A stretch of DNA of 64,000 bases from Planococcus citri (lineage: Eukaryota; Arthropoda; Insecta; Hemiptera; Pseudococcidae), in NCBI RefSeq assembly GCF_950023065.1, contig NC_088677.1, positions 56,135,469-56,199,468 on the forward strand. Reading direction: 5' to 3'. The position numbers were made by a program, and so were the translations under genes. Below the pieces are notes generated by a model. That model worked only from the letters and a program-made list of their open reading frames with translations. It was not told the origin of the DNA and did no database searches. Shown here one piece after another: positions 22,855-33,400 of the stretch. Within the stretch, counting starts at the first letter, position 1. Each line of letters starts with the position of its first letter.

Positions 22855-25453
22855 AAGACGAGTTCGAAGGTATCTCGCACCCTGCCACCCCTTTTCTTTC
22901 TTCATCTTCGTCGTCGTCGTCGTCGTGTTTTTTAAAAGGAATTTCTCAGGTTTTTTTCTACTCTTTGCGCTCGTTCGTTTCATTCTTTGTAGTTGGAAAT
23001 TGTTCGCGAGATGTTGACCTTAAGGTCGTATGTATTTGTAGTTATTTGAAATGGTTTGAATTCCACCTCATCTCACCTCACCTTACCTTATGGGGTTCTC
23101 TTTTGCTTCTTTTTCGTCGAGCTAAATGATTCGAAAATTGCTGCTCTTCACTCGACGAAATTATTTGATTGAGAAGTACGTACGAAGCGTTGTTGGGAAA
23201 TTTGAGCTTTTCATCTCGTTTAAAAGTTTTCGAGAAGCGATAATTACATCGAACGAATCCCCCTGGCCCTTGTGCAGAGCTCGCTTTGCGTTTTCTATCG
23301 TCTTCGTCGTCGTCGACTTCTCTTAGCGATAGTTTTAATTGCGCTAATTTTTACTCGTTCTTTTAATTTGGACTTTTTGAAAAAGTTTACACTTTACGCG
23401 CGCTATTTGTGCTGACTAATGATAAAGATCAACGATCTGCTGGAATTCTGCTAACTCGAGTCTCGAAAGATGGTTCGAATTGATTAAAAAGCATAGAAGA
23501 TACTTGCTTTCGCTCATACCCCATTATTTCGCGTTCGCCGAACATCCGTCAAGCAGAAGTTAATTATCGAAGGATTTATTTTATTTTATCTTACCAGAAT
23601 CGACGTTGTCGAAACAGAAAGAAAAGCTCTTATGTGAAAAAGAATGAAGTTTTTTCAAGCCGTCGAACGGTTTGTTTTGGCGTTGTGTGTGTTGACATGT
23701 TGTTGATAGCAGGAATTAGGTGAGACTTGTCGATACGTTTTCGGAGGGCAAAAGAAAAAGAACTTGGGTTAGTTTTTTTTTTTTGTTTCTTAATTGCCTA
23801 GAGTGGGGTAATTTTTCTTAGAGGGAGGAGATTCCAGCGCGATGGTCTGTTTTTCCACATTTTAGCCTCGTTTCGAGCCAACTTCTGCCTCAATTCCCTG
23901 TCATTTTTTCGTACAAATCCGGTCATGATCTTTTTATTGGTATGTACATGATGAACGAAACCTCGAAATTCTAAGTATACATTGTGGACTTGAGTGCGTG
24001 TTATGTGTGCGGAACACGCGTAGATTATTTTCAAAAGAAATGCACATTCGAGATTATTCTGTCAATTTATAGTCATCGGCCTGTGTGTAGGAGTTGATAC
24101 AAAAAAAGGCCCACATTTGGGAAAATATACTCGACTGTATATTTTCTGCGGAAAATCGTAGGCGAGTTGCGACGTAGACGATGCTGTGTTGTATCTAATG
24201 TTGAAATCGAATGGGTGAGATGAGGAGGGGAAAACCAAGACGAACTACACGATAAAATTCGAGCATCCGAAAAATTTTCCCCAAATAAATTATTGTGGTG
24301 TAGGATTTTTTCATAGACGCGAGATTTCGTTGTAGATGAAGAAAAAACAACAACAGCGACGACGACGAAGACGATGAAGCCAGATAGGGTTGCGGTATGG
24401 TGCGATAGGACGACCATTTCATTTCATCGAAAATACGATAGAGAAAGAGCGAGAGCATTTTGCACGATAATTCAAGCGAATAATACGCGACCGTTGTTGG
24501 AGCCGCTACGCCGAACATTTTGGCAGAGAAGAGAAAAATTACCAAATTAAAGACCTCGAAAGAGGAGGAAAGAATCTTGCGACGATGTAGTCAAATCCAG
24601 AGGAAAAATTTCGGTGGTATTTCGACAAATGAGAATTTTTTTTGCGGCTGTGGAATTTTCGCGACAGCGAATGGAATGAAATGGAATGGTTGCCTTGAAC
24701 GAGTTTGGAATTTTTTTTTCTCGCTGCCATGTTCCCAGAAAGAAAAACATTTATATATACTCGAATCGGAGAAATTTTTGTCAAGGTCTGTGCCAAGTTG
24801 ACACTCGGTGGTTTTTTTCTCTCCACGTATACGATTTTTCGCGAGTCGAACTAACGCGGGTAGTGCGCGATTTATTTAAATGTAAAATATGGTGGCACGT
24901 TTGTCTTGAACAATAGATGATCGTATATCACGACGCGACGGCAAGGCCGTGACCAAGATGCGAATTCGCTATTTCAGCGAGCGGTTTTCCCTCTTCGCCT
25001 TTTCCGGGCCCTTGCAACGGGTTTATTTTGCAAATTGTGCTGTAAATTTTGATCTTTGTATGTATTTTACGTGGTTTCCCTCTCTTGTTGTTGTTGGTGT
25101 TTTTATGTGTAAGCTGAACCGAATTACATATTATTTTTATTTTTATTTTTTTCGTGGTTTTCATTTCGAGGTGTTATCTCGTTTGGGTAAATTACTGTTT
25201 TCGAGAAAATATGGTGTGTTTAATACGATACGAATGCTTATAGTTTGCAAAAGGTGCTCGGTCTGAAATGCTCTCTAGTAATTTACACCTGCCAATCTGC
25301 TGCTAAAATTTCACTTTATTTGTGTAGGTCAAAGTGGGCCGTTTTCAATTTTTCTGAGAAAATTAAAGTGGTTAAATGTAACATTGATAGTACTTGAAAT
25401 TATCTTTTAGTAGGACCTGATGTACGATATGTTTTGATGCACCAGAGTCAGCT
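22855..25453. other. 3' flank of PhyH and gene-free stretch
   Basis: Contains a CGT trinucleotide run at 22909-22926, T-rich tracts and short frames on both strands, plus CAACAACAGCGACGACGACGA-type triplet sequence near 24345-24375. No protein family was recognised. The first few hundred bases are probably the PhyH 3' UTR, but no clear AATAAA is close to the stop. Confidence 0.4.
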
Positions 25454-26926
25454 GTAAATGTAATAAATTACTTACTTAAGAATACATTTCTCTTCGTCCA
25501 GCTCCATTTGGTTGGACTCTGAAACTGTGCTTGGTTGCAGATGATAAGGTATTTGCATGCGTGGCATGCTGAAGCGTACCAAGAAGCTAAAATCTCTACT
25601 TTCTGTTTTGAGGAAATGATGTCCCCTTCCTCTCTTTTGCAGCATTAAATTTGGCTGCTTGTAATGTTATGTTCTCAAAATAAATTGATTCGAATAAGTT
25701 AAGCTCTTTATTGAAATAATTATTATTACGTATTTATAATAATTTACCTTGAATAAATTGTAACAATCGACTAAATTCACTTCCGACACAACACCAATTT
25801 AAGGTTATATAAAAAATTACAAAAATGAATTTACGAAATTATGTAAATTATTAGGAAAAATATAAGAAATTGATTCGCACAACACACGAAAATTATTATT
25901 AATATTAATTGAAAATAAATTTAATAAAATTAGTAAGATTTAAAATATTAGAAGAAAGAGATTTGAAAACTTAGGAAAAAACGTTAAAAACTTTAAAGAA
26001 AGAGAGAGATGTTAAGTTTCACCAGTTAACTATACAAAAATTATAAAAGAGAATAAGCTCGGAGAGCTTTTCTTAAGACAACTGTATGTACAAGAGTTAT
26101 ATGAGAACTGATGAACTGTCATCAGACAAATCTCTGGCTATCTTGAGTGAAGTCTCCCTTCACTCTTCAATTATAGACGGCGACAATACTTTCCTCTTTC
26201 TCCGGATTAATAATTTAAGTAAAAAAAAATTATATCCGAAGGGTAAAGAGAGAAGTAAAAATACAGGGGCGAAAGGAGAGAAAAATGGACAGAAGAGATA
26301 GGAAAAGGTTAAATTAAAAGTATTATACCATTTTATAGCCTATAAAATGTACCGATTTAACTTACTTAAAGTGAAAAAATGTAAACGTAGAAAACAGAAA
26401 AACTGTGGTTATTAAGGAGATTGACAAGAGAGGTATAGATATGCTCGTCATATCTATATTTATATGACAAAGGGGATGATACGTTGGTACGTTTGTATTG
26501 ATCAATAGTAATGCACTAAAATGCATACGCAACTCAACAGTGTAGTTGCTATTACGTAGTATTGGCAACTTAACAGTAAATGTAATAAATTACTTACTTA
26601 CTTACGAATACATTTCTCTTCGTCCAGCTCCATTTGGTTGGACTCTGAAACTGTGCTTGGTTGCAGATGATAAGTATTTGCATGCCTGGCATGCTGAGGC
26701 GTACCAAGAAGCTAAAATCTCTACTTTCTGTTTTGAGGAAATGATGTCCCCTTCCTCTCGTTTGCAGCATTAAATTTGGCTGCTTGTAAAAATGTAATAA
26801 ATTACTTACTAACGAATACATTTCTCTTCGTCCAGTTCCATTTGGCTGGACTCCAAAACTGTACTTGGTTGCAGATGATAAGCATTTGCACGCCTGGCAT
26901 GCTGATGATGAAATTTCAAAATTCTT
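25454..26926 (-). repeat. Three copies of an exon-like unit
   Basis: Copies at about 25454-25665, 26577-26787 and 26790-26914 (the last truncated) share ACATTTCTCTTCGTCCAG, TTGGTTGCAGATGATAAG and TTGCAGCATTAAATTTGGCT. Read on the minus strand, each holds an acceptor-like TCAG, an ~88-base open block encoding CQACKYLSSATKHSF-like sequence ending GRREMYS, and a donor (GTAAGTAAGT, GTTAGT in the third). The second and third copies are adjacent, the first 0.9 kb away. They look like duplicated exons of one gene or a small element containing an exon; no known domain is recognised. Confidence 0.7.
25666..26576. other. AT-rich spacer between repeat copies
   Basis: A/T-rich with long runs lacking G/C. 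A frame at 26086-26301 has no domain support. No gene is called. Confidence 0.4.
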
Positions 26927-26940
26927 ACCCTCTATGCCGG

Positions 26941-27262
26941 TCACGCCATTTTCCGGATCTTTCCCATGGTAATTCCTTCTAGACCGAGACGTTTTGAGAT
27001 TATGGCGAACGCCTTATCAGTACGAAGATAAGTTCTCTTCTCGCCTCGTGAGGCAAAGACGTACTGATTCTCCGGGACCAATTTCTTGCCGATAGTTCTA
27101 ATTTGTTTGATCGCAGTTACCATCTCGGCTGTGAGGACCGCAATCACCGTCTGGTGATGTTCGCTCTTCCCTCTTAACGTCACAACCCTCGCTTCAACCG
27201 CCACACGTTTCTGCTCCGGCGTTTTATCACATAACGAGTGGTGATTATAGGTGACTGAAAAA
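26941..27262 (-). pseudogene. Tyrosine-recombinase-like C-terminal exon
   Basis: The minus-strand block begins after TTTTTTTTCAG and reads CDKTPEQKRVAVEARVV, then TLRGKSEHHQTVIAVLT, ENQYVFASRGEKR and a final TMGKIRKMA before a stop at 26941. This matches the region of transposon-type tyrosine recombinases with RGK..R.VPVLLT, ENPYLFA and TSTKLRKH blocks that is common in animal genomes. The last block ends at a stop where the family normally continues with the catalytic HVAT region. A GTAAGA donor lies just after the stop. The catalytic Arg-His-Arg-Tyr set is incomplete, so this is a truncated copy or an exon of a domesticated gene. Confidence 0.45.
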
Positions 27263-27716
27263 AAAACATTAAAAATATACTACCTACTTTCTTACTTACG
27301 CTAAGCCTATAATACACTAGAATGATACCTAAACCTGTACTATAATTAATCTATAAAATCACACAAAAAACAAAAATGAATACAATTTAATGATCATTGA
27401 CACTCGATGGTTTTGACACTCAAAATTTATGGTTATTAAAAACGGCGTATGATTAGAATCATGCATAACCGATTATACATTGTGTACCTAGTTACCGTCA
27501 TAAAATATTAAAGTATTATTAATTTTTTATTGAATAATTGTAAAAAAAAGTATAAGTAACAGGTAGCAGAAAAATGAAAAAATTCAGTCCTAATTTGAGT
27601 TTTTATACAAATCAGAAATAGCAGATCAAATGTTTAGTAAAAAAAAAAGCTTAAAAATTTGAATTATTTTTTTGCTGCTTAATAAATTGTAGATAGTTTT
27701 TTTACAGGTTAAGATT
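27263..27716. other. AT-rich stretch, nothing recognised
   Basis: A/T-rich sequence lying between minus-strand exon-like blocks, possibly intronic. No motif was found. Confidence 0.4.
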
Positions 27717-28431
27717 ACTTTTTAAATTTTTTTTCTCGCTCTTCGGACTGCTTGATCAACTCAAATGTTTGAATGGTGCCTCTGAAAAATGAAAAAAAAA
27801 ATGAAAAAACAAATACCTTAATAAAAATAAAACGAAACAAAAAATCTTGATTCAAAAAAATTAATAAATAAATAAATCAATGACTAAATAAATAAAACAA
27901 AAATTGAAATTTTTTTTTGAAAAAAAAACAAGTGAAAAAAAAAACATAAAAACTTCAAAAATAAACTTTTGAATAAAAATGAAAATAAATACCAATTGTG
28001 ACGTTTCCAGAGATCTTGTAGGAAGCCATAAGTGGCATTCGTCATAGGATGGCCCAAATCTAATAATATTTCGTTTTAGATCCACATAATTTTGGTAGGT
28101 AAACGTAAATAATGTCTTAAATTGCGGATGGACTGGAATTACATTGATATTCACCACCCCTCCTTCGAACCTAACCTTGATTGTTTCCATTAAATCTTTC
28201 TAGAATACAAAAAAAAAATTGCAAAAAATTATCAAAAATTTAATGATTTTTTTTAGACAAATAAAAATGATGAAATTTTTTTTTTTTTTCAACTTACATG
28301 AATAGACCAGAAGTGGCTATTATAAAACCAGCACCTTGTAGACATGCAAGGGCTGTTGAATCCTACCTCATAATCAACACACATGGCCCTTGGATCATTA
28401 TGTGTTAAAAATCCCTTCGAAATGCTATCTG
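27717..28431 (-). CDS. Unrecognised gene fragment, two phase-matched exons plus possible last exon
   Basis: On the minus strand, the exon ending at 28298 encodes DSISKGFLTHNDPRAMCVDY and on to NSHFWSIH, then a consensus GTAAGT donor. The next exon, 27993-28199, is 207 bases in the same phase, begins KDLMETIKVRFEGG and ends SLETSQL before GTATTT. A terminal exon at about 27717-27782 would encode TIQTFELIKQSEEREKKF and a stop; it fits only if a weaker donor (AAAC|GTCACA) is used. No known domain is recognised. The upper exon is cut at 28431 by a hAT-type insertion; its other side resumes at 29413-29430 with a TTAG acceptor-like site. Codon sense and phase agreement argue for a real or recently real gene. 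Confidence 0.45.
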
Positions 28432-29412
28432 CAGGGATGCTACGCGGTTACTTTTTAAGTAACCAAGTTACTAAAGTTACTAATAGTAACTTTTGGTTAC
28501 TTTTTAAAAATTTTGGTTACTAAAAGTTACTTTTTCCGTGTTTTTTCACAAATATCCTTTTTTTTCTTCAAAATTTTACCCAGAACTCTTTTTCTTTTCA
28601 TAAAAAATGATGTTGTTTTACCTCTCAGGAATTGTGAATTTTCGAAAGCTTTTGCCCTCGCTTCGCTCGGGCTTTTCTTCATATTTCTATAAATATACGC
28701 ATAATAATTTCCTGAAAAATTAAAAATTTTGAAGCCAAGAAAATCAACTTTTTACTTACATCATCAGGAATGACGTTGTTTTACGTCTCATATCATCAAT
28801 TTTCGCCCTCGCTTCGCTCGGGCTTTTACTCATATTTTACAAATAACAAATGGGTACCTAGATATATGTAATTTTCTGAAAACTTTTAAAATTTGAAGCT
28901 TTTGAAGCCACGAAAATCAACTTCTTGCTTGAAAAATGAGATTGTTTTATGTTTCGAATCATAAATTTTTCGCAGCTTTCGCCCTCGCTTCGCTCGGGCA
29001 GATATGAATTCTACTGCTGCAATTTTCAAACATTTCCTAAAATGGAAAAATCAACTCGACAAATTCCAAAAACATAATCTCATCAATATCTGACCAATCA
29101 TTTGAAAAAATCTTGTTGTTGGGTGGGGGGGTGTGGTGGTAGAGTAAAAGTTGGGAAAATCTAGCGTGAAAAGTTAGAGAATTTCAGTCTCCTCCCCCCC
29201 CCTCCAACACATCGCTTCATCACACCTCTGAAAATAAAATGTAGTACTTTTGTATGGATCAGCGTTTTTCGGTCACCTCACCTATATTTTTTGCATTGAA
29301 AATTTTTTTGGTCACTTTTTTGGTTACTTTTTGGTTACTTTTTGGTTACTTTTTCCAGCTTTTTTGGTTACTAAAGTTACTTTTTTTGAGAAAAATTTGA
29401 GTAGCATCCCTG
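28432..29412. mobile_element. Non-autonomous hAT-type element (MITE) of 981 bp
   Basis: Termini are CAGGGATGCTAC at 28432 and its inverse GTAGCATCCCTG ending at 29412, flanked by TATCTG on both sides (28426-28431 and 29413-29418). Shifting the end by one base gives an 8-bp duplication with one mismatch, the hAT length. Just inside both ends are clusters of GGTTACTTTTT/AGTTACT. The interior has three copies of GCCCTCGCTTCGCTCGGGC (28654, 28805, 28981) spaced about 150-175 bp. There is no transposase frame. It interrupts the exon ending at 28298. Confidence 0.8.
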
Positions 29413-29430
29413 TATCTGCTTTCAACTAAG

Positions 29431-30095
29431 AATGTCGTTGTGGAAAGCTGTATTGATCAACTGTTCTGTTTAACCTGGGAGCCTGAAAACATTTCGAAAT
29501 GAAAATTAATAAATAAAGCGTTTGTACAGCCACTGACAACCCTTCCGATGTTGCTAATGTGCAACAAAGGGTTCGTAATTGCAGTTATTGCACATTACGA
29601 ACCGAAAGCAATTTAAGTCAAAATGTCTTTTTTACCAACCCTTTACATGATGATTTTTCCCTACAAATACTTACTCTGGTGAGTCCAGGGTTTGTTCAGA
29701 TTCGGGTTTTTAAAAATTTTAATCAAAATTCATGTTCAAACTAGGTAATTATCAGATAAATAATAATTCAAGAAAATGCATAAAATGAATGCAATTATAT
29801 TATAGAATATAGGCGAAAATGCATATCATAATGATATTCTCACGAACAGTAAAAGATGGAGTCTGGTGTACCACTGCATTTTTCTGATCAGTCAGCTTTG
29901 AAACCGAACCGCCTCTCTTTTCGATGCACTCTGGATTGAGGAATGACTGATCGGCGAATTCCACAGTGGCTCTAGCAATATGCTCAATATTAAGCAAAAA
30001 ACTTGTTTACAGACTTTTACTCGATTTATATCAGTTTGAATGAAACACTCAGTAGTGTAGTTTCTAGGATTACGTTTTCGATCATCGTCTTTAAC
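29431..30095 (-). other. Spacer with one weak open block
   Basis: A minus-strand frame at 29800-29997 reads through IEHIARATVEFADQSFLN and ends in a hydrophobic, AT-derived tail. It could be an exon of the neighbouring transposon-like gene at 30.1-30.4 kb, but no splice path was fixed and no domain was recognised. Confidence 0.2.
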
Positions 30096-30442
30096 TCACG
30101 GTCTTGAGACACTCTTCAAAGAAATGTAATGTTGAAGAAAAGCTCTCCTTTCTGGAGCGTTTACAATACTTTGATATTGTTTGTGGAAATTGTTAACGAT
30201 ACCAATTTCAATTGATTTGACATCACAGACCTTGTTTCCAGCAGGATGTTTGCATGCAAGGATACAACCTTTGTTTCGTTCTTCCATCTTAGCTTTCTTC
30301 GTAACATTTTTTTCCACTTCTCAGGGTTCTGACGACGTTTCCTGGCAAGTTTGTTCGGCACTACTTCAGGATTAACGCAGTATTCACCATCGTCACTTTC
30401 ATCAATTTCTTCCATGATCACTGACGCAAAATTTTCACTCAA
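30096..30442 (-). pseudogene. Transposon-protein N-terminus with frameshift
   Basis: The minus strand begins MSENFASVIMEEIDESDDGE and reaches ARKRRQNPEKWKK, the basic motif R+R.P..WK+N that opens a large family of arthropod transposon proteins. At an A-run near 30310-30316 the frame is lost. In the next frame the sequence continues NVTKKAKMEERNKGC and ILACKHPAGNKVCDVKS, then IVNAPERRAFLQHYISL to a stop at 30096. One indel in a homopolymer explains the break, so it is either a pseudogene or a base-calling error. The 36.1- and 62.4-kb fragments may come from related elements. Confidence 0.45.
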
Positions 30443-33400
30443 TGAAACACAAAATTTGAAAGAACAAACAGAGAACTGTTAAGTCTTAAGTAGTGAAATT
30501 GCTAAAATTTTGGCGGATAACAAACACGAAGTTGATGAAAATTTTCCTTTTGGCTTTCTTATTTTCAAATTGTTGCTAAACTCATACTTTTTTGGCTTTT
30601 TTGTAATTGATTTTCAGCTAACACACTCCTAAGAAATGATAAAAACTTCTTCGATGGTTTTTAGTAGGTTTTCATACTAAACATTTCTCATTTCATGAAC
30701 ATTTTGCATGACTTGGCAGGTTGTGGCACAAAATTATCCTTTAGTAGGTTTTAGAAACAAAAAAAGGGGGCGTTTGGTAGGTTTTGACACAAACTAATCA
30801 CACCACTGGATTCAGCGGGTAAAAAACCTTGTAATACACTGAAAATACCATTTTTTTTTTCATTTTGACATTTAGTGATTTTTGACTTTAGATGGTTCAT
30901 ATAGGCGAGGAGGATATGCATAACAACAGGGTAAAAAGTCATAAAAAAAGTCGTAAAGTTATAAAATGTGACCACAAGCTGGAAGATACGTAAATGGAAA
31001 ACATTTCGACAAAATTTCAAAAAATGTTTTTTTTTTCAAAAATCTGATCTTTCAACCCTTAAGATTCATTTTAAACGTCATTATTTTGGACACTTTTTTG
31101 TCGAAATGGTCGATTTTGTCAGGCGGGGTCACATTTATGGAGAAGACAGCAGGTAGATTGGTACAATGATGAGTAATTGAAACAAAAAACGTAAAAACAT
31201 GAATGCAAAATATTGCACTTAATGCATAGGGTTAGGTAACCAAATAAGTAGTCGTAAGGCGAGCAACTTGACAGAATTTTTGGTCCATATTATGGCTCAC
31301 ATCACACATGAGATTTTAAAAATTGAAAATTTCTTTTTGATATTTGCGTGTTTGATCGTTGACGGGAAATATTCACATATTAATCGTATCACGTAGGTGA
31401 TTAGGTATGTCTAGTTATATGAATAACGATGACGACGAAAATTAAACACTCCAATGTACACGTATGACTGTAATATAGGTTCTCGACCGTGTGTATACTC
31501 AACACGTTTCATATTACGCCATATTAACTGTGTTGTTTTATTTGTGGGAAATGATATCAACGTTTTCACGAGGATTATTTTTTTTACGACATGTGACATA
31601 ATAAACCGCCAGCGAGCTACGTGTAAATACACTCGAGGTGAATTTACATTAGAAATGAGCACAGACGAAGGTATCTAGTTTTCTTACGTTTTTCCCATCT
31701 TTATTGGAGCCTTATAAGTCGCTGTAGGATAAAATGTGAGTGATATTTTTCATTTCTCTGAAGTCTGAAGTACTCCTGCCAATTAGACGAATGCACATTA
31801 ACATCTCCTTTTTCATTCCCAACAAATATCGGATTAATTGCATACAATTGTCAGCATGATACTCGAGGGCTTCTTTTCCGAATCCATATTTTCAAAGAAA
31901 TGATGCAGCAACGCCGACCCTTGCACTTTGGCGACAAGAAATATAAATACAAAAAATCAGTTGAAACCGGTGAAAGAAATTGAAAGTTTCTTCAACCCGT
32001 TTAAATTATATCATTCTATTGTCGCTGAAATTCGCTTTCGCTTTAGAGTTTCGTATCGACATCGTTCACCTTTCTCTCTCCCCCTCACCCTTTCATTTCT
32101 TTCTCGCCTTTGTGGTGGTCTCGACGAGGCGTTGTTTTCGCTGGACGGGTAATTAATTGTAATTTATGATCTATTCGAGACGCGGTGCCGGAAAAAGCCG
32201 CCTTATAATGGGTGGAAAGAGGAAACCCTCGCAGCCATCGTAGCCTCGCCGCGTTGAGTGGATTGTATTTGATAGAATGTCTGGCCGAGAAAAATTTCTC
32301 TACATATTATAAAAGCTCGGCGCGATGCGAAGGCGACGAAAAGGGTGGCGGTGGCGACAAAAATGAAATTAAATCAGTTTTAGTGGATGAGAACGGAATC
32401 TGCAACGCGAGAGAAGGCTTTTGTAACGCCGAGAAATTATGATAAAGTTGAGATAAATTCGAATCGCCGCGTAGCGTTTTATTTTTTATAACCTTCGAAT
32501 GCAAATGACATTTCGGCCGGGTTTAAAATATTATGCGAGTTTGAATTTTAAAGCGTTTGCGAATAGAGTGCCTACTCTACTCTTCGCGAGTAATTGTGCT
32601 ACGACGATGGTGTCGGTGTGGCATTGTAGTGGAAAATTTTCGCAGTTTTGGAAGTGGGAAAAAATTGGTCGAGGCCTGTGGGGGATTGAAAAAACTCGCT
32701 GAAGAGCTTCCCCCCACCCCACCTCCTATTCCTGTATCCAACGTTATTTTTTTGCCATATTTCGGCCCGATTTCCAATAAGATCTTATGACTTAATGAAA
32801 AATCCGTTCTCAGCGGCCTACATTTTTTTTTCAATTTTTTGGTCAAAGACATTTCTTTTATATAAAATTTTTTTGTTGCTCAACTTGGGAACTACCTGCC
32901 TGCCTAATGACCTTATTTCGATTTTTTTGAATTCTTGAAAATATTTTCAAAAAGTGCTTTTGATTGACTAATGTTTTTTTACCCATGTTGTTGAATCATT
33001 TTGAAAACAATTTCGAATTTATATGCAGTTTTTTTACTGGAAATCCAGGATTTGAGCTTCTCAGAACTTCAATTTCCAAAATGACGTTTCTTTGAAAGCT
33101 CAACTTTTGTGTTTTTCGATCAATTGAGCGGGGTACATAGACATACCTCAGTCATTAGTCATTACACTCTTTAAAGCAAATTTGTTTCCGCAAAATGGGG
33201 ACCTATAGGGAACCTCCAAAGGGTTAATTGAAATATTTTTCAAATATTTTTGTCCGCCTTGTTCGGAAAGTTCGTGATGCTTGCATCACCGTTTTTTTTT
33301 TTTTTTTTTTTTGTCATTCTGCGTGAAAAGTGGTAGGTAAGGTTGCTATAGGTAGGTGCTCCGAGTATTCTGCCATTTCTGCCGAGTGCCGGTTTGAAAA

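Noticed and set aside
22614..22880. Minus-strand frame over the PhyH gene
   Set aside because: Antisense shadow of a gene with clear family motifs on the plus strand.
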